Shown: positions 8,646 through 16,457, counted from the stretch's first letter. The stretch: DNA of 59,074 bases from Streptomyces bambusae (GCF_019400985.1 NZ_WTFF01000010.1:1-59074), one strand, 5' to 3'. Numbers and translations are program-made. Notes: generated from the letters alone by a model not told the origin.

Positions 8646-8941
8646 AGAGGGCCTTCGGCGCACCACTTGCACCAGGTCAGCCCCAGGCCACCTCGCATCA
8701 TGAGACGCATTTTCAGTGACCTGCGTCACAACCGACTGCTGTGGGGCAAATTCGCAGTCGCCGTGCGCCGACCGCCAGCGGGCGGAGGGGCGGCGCCTGA
8801 TCCATGCCCGCCGATGGGGCGCAGCACGGCCAGCCGGAGGTCGCGAACGGTGATCGCAGGGTGACGCATTGTCAGTGCGCGGTGCTTTCATGGACCAGTT
8901 GCGCAGGGAGGCGTGACGCGACTGATGAGGGGGACGCAGCA
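8646..8941. other. Intergenic region with a GTGAC/GTCAC palindrome
   Basis: No gene is recognised. A GTGAC-ctgc-GTCAC inverted repeat at 8716-8729, in a locally AT-richer patch, could be an operator or promoter element for the gene pair at 8942. Confidence 0.3.
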
Positions 8942-9241
8942 GTGCCCGTGATCGAGGAGTACGTGAAGGCGGACGGCACCGTGGTCAGGAGGCACACCCG
9001 CCTCCCCGCGGGTGCGCGCCGGGAGACGGTGATCCTGGGGATGATCGTGGCCGGAGTGTTCATCTTCGGCAGCGGCAACACGGCTGCCACCGGCACGCAG
9101 CAGGGCCATGAGCTGTTACCTCAGCCCCAGGCGACCACGGTGTACCCGATCAAGTGGCCGGGGTGGGACAAGCCGGCGGTGCGACCGACACCGACGGTCT
9201 CGTACCCGATCGTCTTCCCCAGCTCGGGGAGCGGGCGGTGA
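8942..9241 (+). CDS. Small membrane protein coupled to an Mrr-like nuclease gene
   Basis: The 99-residue product starts at GTG after GAGGGGGA. Residues 1-28 are polar (IEEYVKADGTVVRRHTRLP), one hydrophobic segment spans about 29-46, and the tail is Pro/Thr-rich with two related YPI...P motifs (VYPIKWPGW, SYPIVFPSS). Its stop overlaps the GTG of the next gene (GTGA), so it is translationally coupled to the nuclease-domain protein. Function unknown; the coupling suggests it acts with that protein at the membrane. Confidence 0.65.
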   Translation: MPVIEEYVKADGTVVRRHTRLPAGARRETVILGMIVAGVFIFGSGNTAATGTQQGHELLPQPQATTVYPIKWPGWDKPAVRPTPTVSYPIVFPSSGSGR

Positions 9242-9942
9242 GCCGCCGTCCGGCCCGACGCCGCTCGGGCGCCGGGCGCCGTCCACGGCGGCACAAGGGC
9301 GCGGTGCCGGTCGAGCTGTGGATGCTCGTGCTGATCGCGGCGATGGTCTTGAGTCTGGTGCTGGCGGTGCTGTCGTGGCTGGCCGCGCATCCCTGGGTCG
9401 TCGCTCTCCTCCTCCTGGCAGCAGCTGGTGCGGGCGCTGTGTGGCTGCATCGGCGACAGGAGGCCGCGCGGTGGGACCGGGTCCGGGCTCAGGGGCTCCG
9501 GTACGCGGTCGAGCAGCTCGACGGCCTTCACCACCGCCAGTTCGAGTTCGCCGTCCGCGACCTGATGCGCCGCGACGGATGCGGTGACGCCCAGCAGGTC
9601 GGCGGGCGCGGCGACAACGGGGCGGACGTGAAGGCGACCGACCCCTTCGACCGGCTCTGGGTGATCCAGTGCAAGCACCGCAAGGCCGGCTGGTCGGGCT
9701 CCGCCGTGGGCACCCCCGATCTTCAAGTGCTCAACGGCACCGGCCGCCAGATACACGGCGGCGACGTCCTGGTCATGCTCACCAACGGCCGCTTCTCCGC
9801 ACCGGCCCTCGACTTCGCCAAGTCCCAGCACCTGCACCTGGTCGACCGCAAGCTCCTCGCCCAATGGGCGAGCGGCTCCCGCCCTCTCTGGGAACTCCTC
9901 CGCGCCGTCCCGCCACCCCGAAAGCCCACATCACTGTCCTGA
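9238..9942 (+). CDS. Membrane-anchored Mrr-type restriction endonuclease-like protein
   Basis: The 234-residue protein starts GTG AGC in the GTGA overlap. After a basic N-terminus (about 1-22) come two hydrophobic helices (about 25-43 and 46-64). A cytoplasmic PD-(D/E)XK domain of the Mrr family follows: LHHRQFEFAVRDLM, the acidic DNGADV, and the QCKH motif whose Lys is the expected catalytic residue. Mrr-fold nucleases cut modified or foreign DNA. The membrane anchor and coupled small membrane partner suggest action at the membrane, perhaps on entering DNA. A perfect hairpin ends the unit. Confidence 0.75.
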   Translation: MSRRPARRRSGAGRRPRRHKGAVPVELWMLVLIAAMVLSLVLAVLSWLAAHPWVVALLLLAAAGAGAVWLHRRQEAARWDRVRAQGLRYAVEQLDGLHHRQFEFAVRDLMRRDGCGDAQQVGGRGDNGADVKATDPFDRLWVIQCKHRKAGWSGSAVGTPDLQVLNGTGRQIHGGDVLVMLTNGRFSAPALDFAKSQHLHLVDRKLLAQWASGSRPLWELLRAVPPPRKPTSLS

Positions 9943-9989
9943 CCCTGCGAGAACGGCCCGGCCCTGGACCACAGCCGGTAGGGATGCGC

Positions 9990-10029
9990 CGGTGGGGTGG
10001 GTGCAGCATGTGCTGCACCCACCCCACCG
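9990..10029. terminator. Perfect 19-bp-arm palindrome between convergent genes
   Basis: CGGTGGGGTGGGTGCAGCA pairs perfectly with its complement across a TG loop. It sits between the nuclease gene and the convergent immunity-like gene and is best read as a bidirectional terminator. The perfect match over 38 bases suggests recent origin or selection. Confidence 0.7.
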
Positions 10030-10054
10030 TGGAATGTCGTTGCGACCCGTGGGT

Positions 10055-10498
10055 TCAGTCCAGCCCAAGGGCTTCGAGGTGAGCGAGGAAGGCCGCGACC
10101 AAGCGAGGGCGCGTGACGTCGGGGACAGGCTCGTCCAGGGCGTCTTCCTCAATGCCCCACTCGGTGTTGAAGGTAATAGCCTTGTCCTGAGGCACGACCT
10201 GGTCCCGGAGCCAGACGACGAAGTTCGCGGCTTCTTGTGCGGTGCAGTTCTTCACCGCCACTCCCTCCGGGGATAGAAGTGCGAAACCCTCCAACTCCTC
10301 TTCGTCGAAGGTGACCCCAAACTGCAGGCTGGTGTTGCGGACTGGGCCTGTGTTGCCTTCGTCGAGCTGCAGGAAGGCTTCAGGGTCTCGTGCAAGCAGG
10401 TAGGACCTGAAGCTGTCGAAGGTGAGTCCCCACGTTTCTCCGTCAATGGGTGTGAAGACGTACATCGTGCGGAGTTCGGCAAGGTCGGAGGGGTTCAC
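10055..10498 (-). CDS. Putative immunity protein of a polymorphic-toxin remnant
   Basis: The 147-residue acidic, soluble protein has no signal peptide (VNPSDLAELRTMYVFTPIDG start, GTG at 10498, AAGGAG upstream). It lies 29 bases downstream of a truncated toxin-like C-terminus on the same strand, the usual toxin-tip then immunity order. No specific immunity family is recognised. The identification rests on gene order, acidity and size. Confidence 0.5.
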   Translation of the reverse strand: MNPSDLAELRTMYVFTPIDGETWGLTFDSFRSYLLARDPEAFLQLDEGNTGPVRNTSLQFGVTFDEEELEGFALLSPEGVAVKNCTAQEAANFVVWLRDQVVPQDKAITFNTEWGIEEDALDEPVPDVTRPRLVAAFLAHLEALGLD

Positions 10499-10527
10499 GC
10501 GGGTGCTCCTTGGCGTAGAGAAGCGGA

Positions 10528-10676
10528 TCAGGGGACGTAGCGGGCGTAGCCCTTGACGCCGTATGCGGCCATCATGACGCGCCAGTAGGAGACGGAGTCG
10601 GGATTGTTGGTGTCCACTTCGACTCCGCGCATCTCGGTGTTTCGGGGGTCGAGAAGGGCCGCTGCGTACTTGGTCA
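10528..10676 (-). pseudogene. C-terminal tip of a truncated (toxin-like) protein
   Basis: About 49 codons remain, ending PDSVSYWRVMMAAYGVKG then YARYVP and a TGA at 10528. Aromatic/basic tips of this kind followed by an acidic small gene are typical of contact-dependent or RHS-type toxins. The upstream part is missing: at about 10676 the sequence switches to the end of a plus-strand gene. I cannot assign a toxin fold. Confidence 0.4.
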
Positions 10677-10786
10677 CCGTCCACGACCTCACGACCCGAC
10701 CCGGCACTCCCTACGCCCAGGAGATCACCGACGGCCTCACACCCGAGGTCCGCGCGCTCGCTACGCGCTTGATCACCAAGGTCTGA
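10677..10786 (+). pseudogene. C-terminal fragment of an unknown plus-strand gene
   Basis: About 35 codons remain, including RPGTPYAQEITDGL and ending ATRLITKV with a TGA at 10784-10786, directly followed by a strong terminator hairpin. It is joined head-to-head with the toxin-tip fragment, so a recombination junction lies near 10676. The parent family is not recognised. Confidence 0.4.
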
Positions 10787-10795
10787 CTCTGCTGT

Positions 10796-10839
10796 ATCCC
10801 TTTGGGGCGGGCGCCCTTCGAAGCCAGCCCCAAAGGGAT
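10796..10839. terminator. Bidirectional terminator
   Basis: Perfect 13-bp arms (ATCCCTTTGGGGC and complement) flank an 18-base loop between the plus-strand fragment and the convergent flavoprotein gene. Confidence 0.7.
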
Positions 10840-10841
10840 CG

Positions 10842-11396
10842 TCACTGCCGGCGTGCCGCTACCGCGGTGACGGGAGCCAAGAGATCGATGGCTTCCTCCC
10901 AGGGATAGCGCTCGGCCCCGCCGCCGGACTTCGGCCGGTGGGGTTCATAGTTGCCGACCAGGACGCCCATTTCGCGGAGTTCGGCGAGGCTGCGTTGGTA
11001 CGCCCGGTGGGAGGCCAGCGCCGTGTTCACGTACGGCATCACCACCGTGGGGATGCCCATGCCCGGCGCCTCGCACAGGATGCCGAGGGCCAGGTTGTCC
11101 GCGAATCCGGCCGCCCACTTGTTGACCGTGTTGAAGGTGGCCGGTGCGACGGCGATGGCGTCGGCCGGCGGGAACGGCCGTGCCTCGCCGGGTGAGCGCC
11201 ACGCCGAGCGGATCGGGTAGCCGGTCTGGGCCTCGACAGCAGCGACGTCCAGGAAGCCGAGGCCCTGCGGGGTGGCGATCACGCCGACGTCCCAACCGCG
11301 GTCCTGCGCGGCAGTGATCAGCCTGCCGATGTCGCCGGCGACTCCGGCGGCGCACACGACGACGTACAGGAAGGGCTTGGACTGCGGGTCGGTCAC
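10842..11396 (-). CDS. Flavoprotein (PPC-decarboxylase-like fold)
   Basis: The 184-residue protein resembles the homo-oligomeric flavin-containing Cys decarboxylase family: an N-terminal strand FLYVVVCAAGVAGD, IATPQGLGFLD, then AIAVAPATFNTVNKWAAGFADN, the FMN-binding PxTxNTxxKxAxGxxDN pattern. The family includes the CoaBC decarboxylase and peptide decarboxylases such as EpiD; the substrate here is unknown. The GTG at 11396 overlaps the stop of the upstream XRE regulator gene (GTGA), so they formed an operon. The regulator is now damaged, so expression may be altered. Confidence 0.8.
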   Translation of the reverse strand: MTDPQSKPFLYVVVCAAGVAGDIGRLITAAQDRGWDVGVIATPQGLGFLDVAAVEAQTGYPIRSAWRSPGEARPFPPADAIAVAPATFNTVNKWAAGFADNLALGILCEAPGMGIPTVVMPYVNTALASHRAYQRSLAELREMGVLVGNYEPHRPKSGGGAERYPWEEAIDLLAPVTAVAARRQ

Positions 11397-11948
11397 GCGG
11401 GTACTCCCAGTCGGCGGCTGAAGTGGTGGAGCTCTGGCAGCGTACGACGACGGTCCCGGGCGGCCATGTCCGCGACCAGCTCGCGGACGGCGGGACGGCG
11501 TACGTCCTGGGCGGCGCAGGTCTCGGCGATCCGCAGCGCCTGGTAGCCGTCCGCGAGTCGGCCCTGCTGGGCGTAGGCGCGGGCGGTCTCGATCCAGAGG
11601 GCGGCTCTGCGCTCGGGGACAGGGATGTGGCGGCGCATGAGCGGGCGGGCTGCATCGAGGGCGATGCCCGCGTCGCCGAAGGACACCGCCGCGCTGATCT
11701 GGTGCAGTGCGACGTTGGTCGGGCTGAAATTGGCCCAGGCATCGGGCTGGTCCAGGGCGACGTACTGCGCCACGTCCTTGGCCTCGGCCACGAACTCGCT
11801 GGTGGCTGCTCGGTCGCCGGCTCGGCTCGCGGCGGTGACTCCGCGCAGCAGGAGCAGACCGAGGACGGCGAGATGGTGAGCCCTGTAAGACCCGCGCTTG
11901 GCGGATCAGCTCACCGATGCGGTGCGCCTCGCCCCGTGTGTCGGCCAT
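11393..11948 (-). pseudogene. XRE-family regulator with internal deletion
   Basis: The N-terminus MADTRGEAHRIGELIRQAR is the start of a Streptomyces XRE helix-turn-helix protein. After about 23 codons the frame breaks. The sequence resumes near 11880 in another frame in a C-terminal TPR-like region (GLLLLRGVTAASRAGDRAAT ... FSRRLGVPA). Family members are roughly 400 residues; only about 180 codons remain, lacking the rest of the HTH and the first repeats. The stop overlaps the flavoprotein start. The protein cannot bind DNA normally. Confidence 0.7.
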
Positions 11949-12021
11949 CTGCGCCACGGCCCCTTCTGCCGAGACCGATCCTGCCTGCCCAACCGAGCCT
12001 AGCCGCAAGGAACTTGGACGC

Positions 12022-12038
12022 TATGCACAACGTGCATA
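12022..12038. promoter_or_regulatory. Palindromic operator-like site
   Basis: TATGCAC-AAC-GTGCATA is a perfect 7-bp-arm palindrome, with a further overlapping TGCAT/ATGCA pair just downstream. It lies between the XRE regulator remnant (minus) and the truncated dCTP-deaminase-like gene (plus), where a divergent autoregulatory operator would be expected. Confidence 0.5.
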
Positions 12039-12180
12039 CGCAATGCAGGAGCCGCACAGGACATCGCGGAGGCCGTCCATGAGCCGGTTGCCTGGTCGCA
12101 CCGCACCCCTCCAGGAGGCCGCCCGCGGGCCCGCAGCCCTCCGCCTACTGGCGCGACCTCGACAGCTCGGCGGTGACTTC

Positions 12181-12432
12181 GTGATCCTCACCGGACCGGC
12201 GATCGCCGCCGCCCGCGACGGGGGCCACATCACCATCGACCCGTACGACCCCGTCCGTCTCTCCCCCAACGCCTACGACTGGCGCCTCGGCAGCACCCTC
12301 CGCGTCTGCCAGGGCGACTTGGACGCCGCCGCCCCCACCGCCTTCCGCGAACTCACCCTCCCCGACGAGGGCTACGTTCTGGAGCCGGTCCACCTCTACC
12401 TCGGCCACACGCTGGAGCGGACCGGCTCCTCC
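12181..12432 (+). pseudogene. Truncated dCTP-deaminase-like protein
   Basis: From the GTG at 12181 the frame encodes ILTGPAIAAARDGG, ITIDPYDPVRLSPNAYDWRL and LEPVHLYLGHTLERT. These match the first half of the dCTP deaminase/dUTPase-like fold (compare [16 protein letters not shown] in the intact dcd at 7408). Homology stops at about 12432, before the catalytic SSLGR and GFIDPGF motifs. The frame then runs without a stop into the antisense of the LysR gene. About 84 of an expected 180-190 codons remain. Confidence 0.65.
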
Positions 12433-12479
12433 CGGCGCCCGCGCCGCCATTCGAGTGCTATAACGGCCCACACATTGCT

Positions 12480-13394
12480 TCAGGTTGGGCCCAGACCCGT
12501 ACGCAGCAGGTCCAGGAAGACGGTGGCGGCGGGGCTGGAGGGGCCGTCCGTCCGCCAGGCCAGAGCGACCCGGCCGCGTAGCCGCGGCTCGGTGATCTGC
12601 AGCGTCCGCAGCCCGAAGGCCGACGCCGTACCGGCGGGGAGGGCCGGGACCACCGCGACGCCGAGACCGCGGGCGGCGAGCTGGGCGAGGAACAGCGGAG
12701 CGGCCGCCTCAAAGGCGATGCGGGGCTGGAACCCGGCCCGCGCGCACGCGCGGTCGAGCACCCCGCGCAGCCCTGTGCCGCGCGGCAGGCTGATCAGCGG
12801 GCGATCGCGGAGCTCGGCCAGCGGAATGGTGGTGCGGTCCGGGGGTGTGAGGGCGGGGTCGTCCGGGGCGACGGCTGCGACCAGGGGTTCGTCGACCAGG
12901 ACCTGGAGGGAGATGCCTGGCGGGGGTTCCTCGGCCGCGAGGCCGATCACGGCGATGTCGAGTTCCCCTCGGTGCAGTGCGGTGAGCATCCGCTCCGAGG
13001 TGTCCTCGGTCAGGGCGATCTCCACGCGGGGGTGGTCCTCGTGGAAGCCGGCCAGGAGCCCGGCCAGGTCGAACCGGTGGGCTGCCGCGGCCGCGCCCGA
13101 GACGAGGCCGAGGGTGACGTGTCCGCGCAGCAGACCGGTGAACTCGTCCGCGGTCTGACGTACCGCTTCGACGGCGGTGAGCGCGGCCCGCGCGTACGGC
13201 AGGACGGCCTCGCCCACCTCGGTCAGGGTCACCGACCGGCCGGAGCGGTCGAGCAGCGGGTGCCCGAGTTCCTTTTCCAGCTGGCGGACTTGGGCACTCA
13301 CCCCCGGCTGCGCCAGGTGCAGACGGGCGGCGGCTCGGGTGAAGTTGGCTTCCTCCGCGACGGTGACGAAGTACCGCAGCTGCCGAATGTCCAT
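12480..13394 (-). CDS. LysR-family transcriptional regulator
   Basis: The 304-residue protein has an N-terminal winged HTH (about 1-60: QLRYFVTVAEEANFTRAAAR, LHLAQPGVSAQVRQLEKELG) and a two-lobed effector domain (about 88-300). It is divergent from the mycothiol-dependent enzyme gene at 13466 with a 71-bp gap containing a T-N11-A palindrome, the classic layout of a LysR protein and its target. The effector is unknown. Confidence 0.9.
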   Translation of the reverse strand: MDIRQLRYFVTVAEEANFTRAAARLHLAQPGVSAQVRQLEKELGHPLLDRSGRSVTLTEVGEAVLPYARAALTAVEAVRQTADEFTGLLRGHVTLGLVSGAAAAAHRFDLAGLLAGFHEDHPRVEIALTEDTSERMLTALHRGELDIAVIGLAAEEPPPGISLQVLVDEPLVAAVAPDDPALTPPDRTTIPLAELRDRPLISLPRGTGLRGVLDRACARAGFQPRIAFEAAAPLFLAQLAARGLGVAVVPALPAGTASAFGLRTLQITEPRLRGRVALAWRTDGPSSPAATVFLDLLRTGLGPT

Positions 13395-13409
13395 AACTGA
13401 TCATTCTAG

Positions 13410-13424
13410 TTGCGAGACATGCAA
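13410..13424. promoter_or_regulatory. LysR-type box
   Basis: TTGC-gagacat-GCAA contains the T-N11-A pattern in an inverted repeat, in the divergent region between the LysR gene and the gene at 13466. Confidence 0.5.
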
Positions 13425-13465
13425 ACTCTTGGACTTATGGCGGGGCTACCGGGAGCCTTGAGGCC

Positions 13466-14119
13466 ATGGGGAACACGACGGGCCGGAGACCAGCGGCGGA
13501 CATCAGAGCCGCGATCGCAGCCGAACGCCGGGAGCTGGCGGCCGTACTGGACGGCCTGTCACCGGAAGAGTGGGAGGCGCCGACCCTGTGCGGGGGGTGG
13601 CGGGTACGGGAAGTCGCGGCCCACATGTCGATGGGGTTTCGGTACTCGTTTTCCAAGATGGCGTGGGAACTGATCAGGGCGCGAGGCAATCTCCACCGGA
13701 TGACCGATCGATGCGCCCGTGAAGACGCGGCCACCCACTCGACGCGTGAGCTCGCCGCATTGCTGAGTGACAACGCGGATCACCCCTGGAAGCCGCCGGT
13801 CGGCGGGATCGAGGCGGCCTTGGGCCACGACGTGATCCATGGCCTGGACATCACCGTCGCGCTGGGCCTCGAGCGCCGCGTTCCCGAGGATCGCGTGCGC
13901 ATCCTCCTGGAGAGCGTCGACACGAGGACCCTCAAGTTCTTCGGAGCCGACCTAAGCGGCATCGAACTCCGCGCCTACGACCTCGACTGGTCCTTCGGTA
14001 CCGGAACGCCCCTGTCCGGCGCCGCACAGGATCTCCTCCTTCTCGCATACGGCCGACGGCTCCCACCGGGACACCTACGCGGTGCACCGGGCGATCGCTT
14101 CCTCGCGGCGCAGGCGTGA
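13466..14119 (+). CDS. Maleylpyruvate isomerase family mycothiol-dependent enzyme
   Basis: The 217-residue, DinB-like four-helix protein has GGWRVREVAAHM (His about 53) and GHDVIHGLDI (two more His), the three metal-binding histidines of mycothiol-dependent isomerases and transferases. Related proteins isomerise maleylpyruvate or detoxify using mycothiol; the substrate is not evident here. GGGAG precedes the ATG. The divergent LysR gene probably controls it. Confidence 0.8.
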   Translation: MGNTTGRRPAADIRAAIAAERRELAAVLDGLSPEEWEAPTLCGGWRVREVAAHMSMGFRYSFSKMAWELIRARGNLHRMTDRCAREDAATHSTRELAALLSDNADHPWKPPVGGIEAALGHDVIHGLDITVALGLERRVPEDRVRILLESVDTRTLKFFGADLSGIELRAYDLDWSFGTGTPLSGAAQDLLLLAYGRRLPPGHLRGAPGDRFLAAQA

Positions 14120-14199
14120 CGGCGGCGATCCCCGCCCCCCTCGCTCAGGGCCGTCGACCGGACCTGGCCCCACAAGCACCCATGTAATGGAGCCATGCA

Positions 14200-14706
14200 A
14201 TGGAGCCGACGAACATGCGCATCCGACTCCTCCAAGGGCTCGCCCTGCTCGCCACCGGCCTCCTCGCCGGCGCATTCGGCTACGGCGCGGCCAACCTCGT
14301 CCCCACCTTCAACGCGGTACCGCTCGACATGCGGCTGTCGTTCCACGCCGAGCTGATGAAGATGAACGGCATCACCATGCAGGCCGCGATGGCGGTGTCG
14401 ACGCTGAGCTCCCTCGCTCTCGCGACCCTGACGCGCGGCCGCGCCCGGCTGATCGCGGGTACGGCAGGTCTGCTGACCCTCGCTTCTTTCCTGACAACTC
14501 GGCTCGGGAATGTGCCGATCAACGGCCGGATCAAGGAGTGGGCGCTCACCTCGGCACCGGTCGACCAGGCGGAGATCCTGCGGCGCTGGGAACTCTTCAA
14601 CAACCTGCGCACGCTCACCGCCCTCACCGCGTTCGCTCTGCTGATCAGCCTCTCCCTGAGGCAACCGCCGGCCGGCCGGAAGCAGCTGCAGGCCACCCCC
14701 GCCTGA
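14200..14706 (+). CDS. DUF1772-type integral membrane protein
   Basis: The 168-residue protein has four predicted membrane helices: near the N-terminus (LLQGLALLATGLLAGAFGYG), about 62-80, about 86-105, and about 135-155. The loop TTRLGNVPINGRIKEW and the following RRWELFNNLRT match DUF1772 proteins, some of which are linked to anthrone oxidation. ATG choices lie at 14200 and 14215; a 13-base near-duplication (CATGTAATGGAGC/CATGCAATGGAGC) surrounds the first. Confidence 0.75.
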   Translation: MEPTNMRIRLLQGLALLATGLLAGAFGYGAANLVPTFNAVPLDMRLSFHAELMKMNGITMQAAMAVSTLSSLALATLTRGRARLIAGTAGLLTLASFLTTRLGNVPINGRIKEWALTSAPVDQAEILRRWELFNNLRTLTALTAFALLISLSLRQPPAGRKQLQATPA

Positions 14707-14724
14707 AGACGATCAGGGGGCTCG

Positions 14725-14763
14725 GCCGTGCCACAACGTGCCAGTAGGGGCGGTGAACAGCGG
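14725..14763 (+). repeat. Arm repeat 1 (CGTGCC-type)
   Basis: The segment contains CGTGCCACAACGTGCCAGT then GGGGCGGTGAACAGCGG. It is almost identical to 16503-16541, and its CGTGCC pair and CGGTGAACAGCGG block are shared with the segments before the other att copies. Interpreted as integrase arm sites left from an excised or decayed element. Confidence 0.6.
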
Positions 14764-14855
14764 TGTACAAGAGGCCGGACCGGGCGCGCAGGACGGGACC
14801 GATAGGGAACGTTCTCGCAGGTCAGAGGCCACATGAAGGCCCAAGTGCCGGGTGA

Positions 14856-14932
14856 TTCCCAAGCTTATGGCGCGGGTTCGATTCCCGTCATCCGCTCGTG
14901 AACGAAGGCCCAGGTCAGCGACCTGGGCCTTC
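14856..14932 (+). repeat. att core copy 1
   Basis: TTCCCAAGCTTATGGCGCGGG ... CATCCGCT (14856-14896) repeats the 3' 41 bases of tRNA-Gly(CCC) with one change. It is followed by a terminator hairpin (GAAGGCCCAGGTC/GACCTGGGCCTTC). It lacks the 5' half and is not a functional tRNA. It marks the far end of the first islet. Confidence 0.85.
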
Positions 14933-14934
14933 GT

Positions 14935-14998
14935 TATTGTCTAGGCCTCTCGAAGGCTGTCGTGCCCTCCACGTGCCCCATCTCGCAGGAATGCCCAG
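14935..14998 (+). repeat. Element arm segment (inner side of att copy 1)
   Basis: TCTAGGCCTCTC ... CGTGCCCTCCACGTGCCCCATCTCGCAGGAATGCCC matches the segment after the intact tRNA (8582-8645), including two direct CGTGCC motifs. Confidence 0.55.
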
Positions 14999-15575
14999 TT
15001 CGTTCCACTCTCCTCGGCACCCGCCTCCAGGACGCGCCCGACGCCCTCCGCAAGCGCCTCGACTCCCTCGCCGCCGGCGAGCGGGGACTCGGCCGCCTCC
15101 GCGAGGCCGAGCTACGAGACCGCGCCCAGCAGCTCGCGCGGCGGAGCCGGCGGCAGGGACGATGACACGAGTGTGCCGGCATCGTGCGGCGGCACGTTCG
15201 TCATGTTGGGCAGCTCGGCTGGACTGGTCCGGTTACGGTCCGGGTCGGCGCCTCGTTCGAGGCGGTGGGGGCGTTGCACAGTGCGCGGGATCACCGGTGA
15301 GCCTGCCCCTTCGGGCCTGGTCATCGCACCCCGTCGAGTGGTCACACGCGCACCGAACTGGTTGATCGTTTCGGCGGGTGACGGCGTACGGCCACATGGG
15401 TGAGCCGGCGGTGATCTTGTTCCAGCCTCTCTTGGCGGAGGGCTACAAACCCTGGTGCGGCCCTGGTCCGGGGCTGTCATTCGATGCCGGATTCCGTGTG
15501 CCGCTGCCCGCACCCGCCCCCGGGACAAGGCTGCGGCATGCGCTCCGCCCTTTTCGATGCCAGGAACGGTTCACC
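14999..15575. other. Region without a clear gene; short coding-like remnant
   Basis: Plus-strand positions about 15018-15164 read as a helical, charged tail (DALRKRLDSLAAGERGL ... ARRSRRQGR, stop), which may be the 3' end of a lost gene. The rest shows no supported frame or RNA. Confidence 0.3.
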
Positions 15576-16457
15576 ATGAAGATCACGACAGCGCGGCGCC
15601 TGCTCGCCGCCGCCGCACTCGCCCTCGCCACCGCCGCGGGTGCCACGACGCCCGGACAGGCGGTGCCCGCCGCACCCGCACAGCCGGCGGCCGGCACAGC
15701 CGCAGCGTCTCTTCCCGGCTACCAGGTGTTCAACGGCGGGCCGGCCACCACGGACAACTTCGCCCGGATGTATATGGCCTGCCCGGAAGGGAAGGTCGTC
15801 GTCGGCGGCGGCGGCGAGGCCCAGGGGCCCGACGGCCTGCTCCTCGGCAGCTTCCCCAGCTACGACGGTGGCACGTACCGGTGGAACGTCGTGGCACGCC
15901 AGGACGGGCAGAGCCAGGTGACCACGACCGGGCACATCATCTGCGTCGACAGCGCCGCCCTGCCCGGATACCAGATCGTCAGCCAGCCCTCCGCCAATGT
16001 GTCCAACGGAGGCTCGCGCGAGGTCTCCTGCCCGTCGGGGAAGGTGGTCGTGGGCGGCGGAGCAGAGGCCCTGGGGCCGAGCGCGACGCTCCGCTACAGC
16101 GTCCCCATCCCGGCCGGGAGGGTCCCGTACTACATGTGGACGGCGAGCGGACGGTCGCTCTCCGAGAGCAGCGTCGGCCTCGCCGTCACCGCGATCTGCG
16201 CAGACCCCGTGCCTGGATACGAAATCATCACGGCGCCCAGCGCGGAAACCCCCAACCCCAACCGCCTCACCGTGACCTGTCCCCAGGGGAAGGCCATCCT
16301 GAGCGGAGGCCCCGGCGGTTACAACAGCGCCGTCGTCAGCGCCAGCCGTCCTGAATTCATCAGCTCCGACGCCGGCTACCGCTGGATGACGTCCGTCCGC
16401 GAACCCTCCCGCTCGACCGCCATCAGCAGCGCGAGCGCGATCTGCGCGAGCGTCTGA
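15576..16457 (+). CDS. Secreted protein of three tandem cysteine-paired repeats
   Basis: The 293-residue protein has a signal peptide (MKITTARRLLAAAALALATA; cleavage likely near APAQPAAG). The mature part is three repeats of about 80 residues, starting GYQVFNGG, GYQIVSQP and GYEIITAP. Each contains a CPxGKxxxxGG motif (CPEGKVVVGGG, CPSGKVVVGGG, CPQGKAILSGG) and closes with an I-C segment (IICVD, AICAD, AICAS), so each repeat probably has one internal disulfide. I do not recognise a named domain. It is the only clear gene in its islet. Confidence 0.75.
   Translation: MKITTARRLLAAAALALATAAGATTPGQAVPAAPAQPAAGTAAASLPGYQVFNGGPATTDNFARMYMACPEGKVVVGGGGEAQGPDGLLLGSFPSYDGGTYRWNVVARQDGQSQVTTTGHIICVDSAALPGYQIVSQPSANVSNGGSREVSCPSGKVVVGGGAEALGPSATLRYSVPIPAGRVPYYMWTASGRSLSESSVGLAVTAICADPVPGYEIITAPSAETPNPNRLTVTCPQGKAILSGGPGGYNSAVVSASRPEFISSDAGYRWMTSVREPSRSTAISSASAICASV

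Noticed and set aside
14856-14896. Additional tRNA-Gly genes at the att copies
   Set aside because: Each copy lacks the D-arm, the 5' acceptor strand and the 5' anticodon stem, so none can fold as a tRNA.
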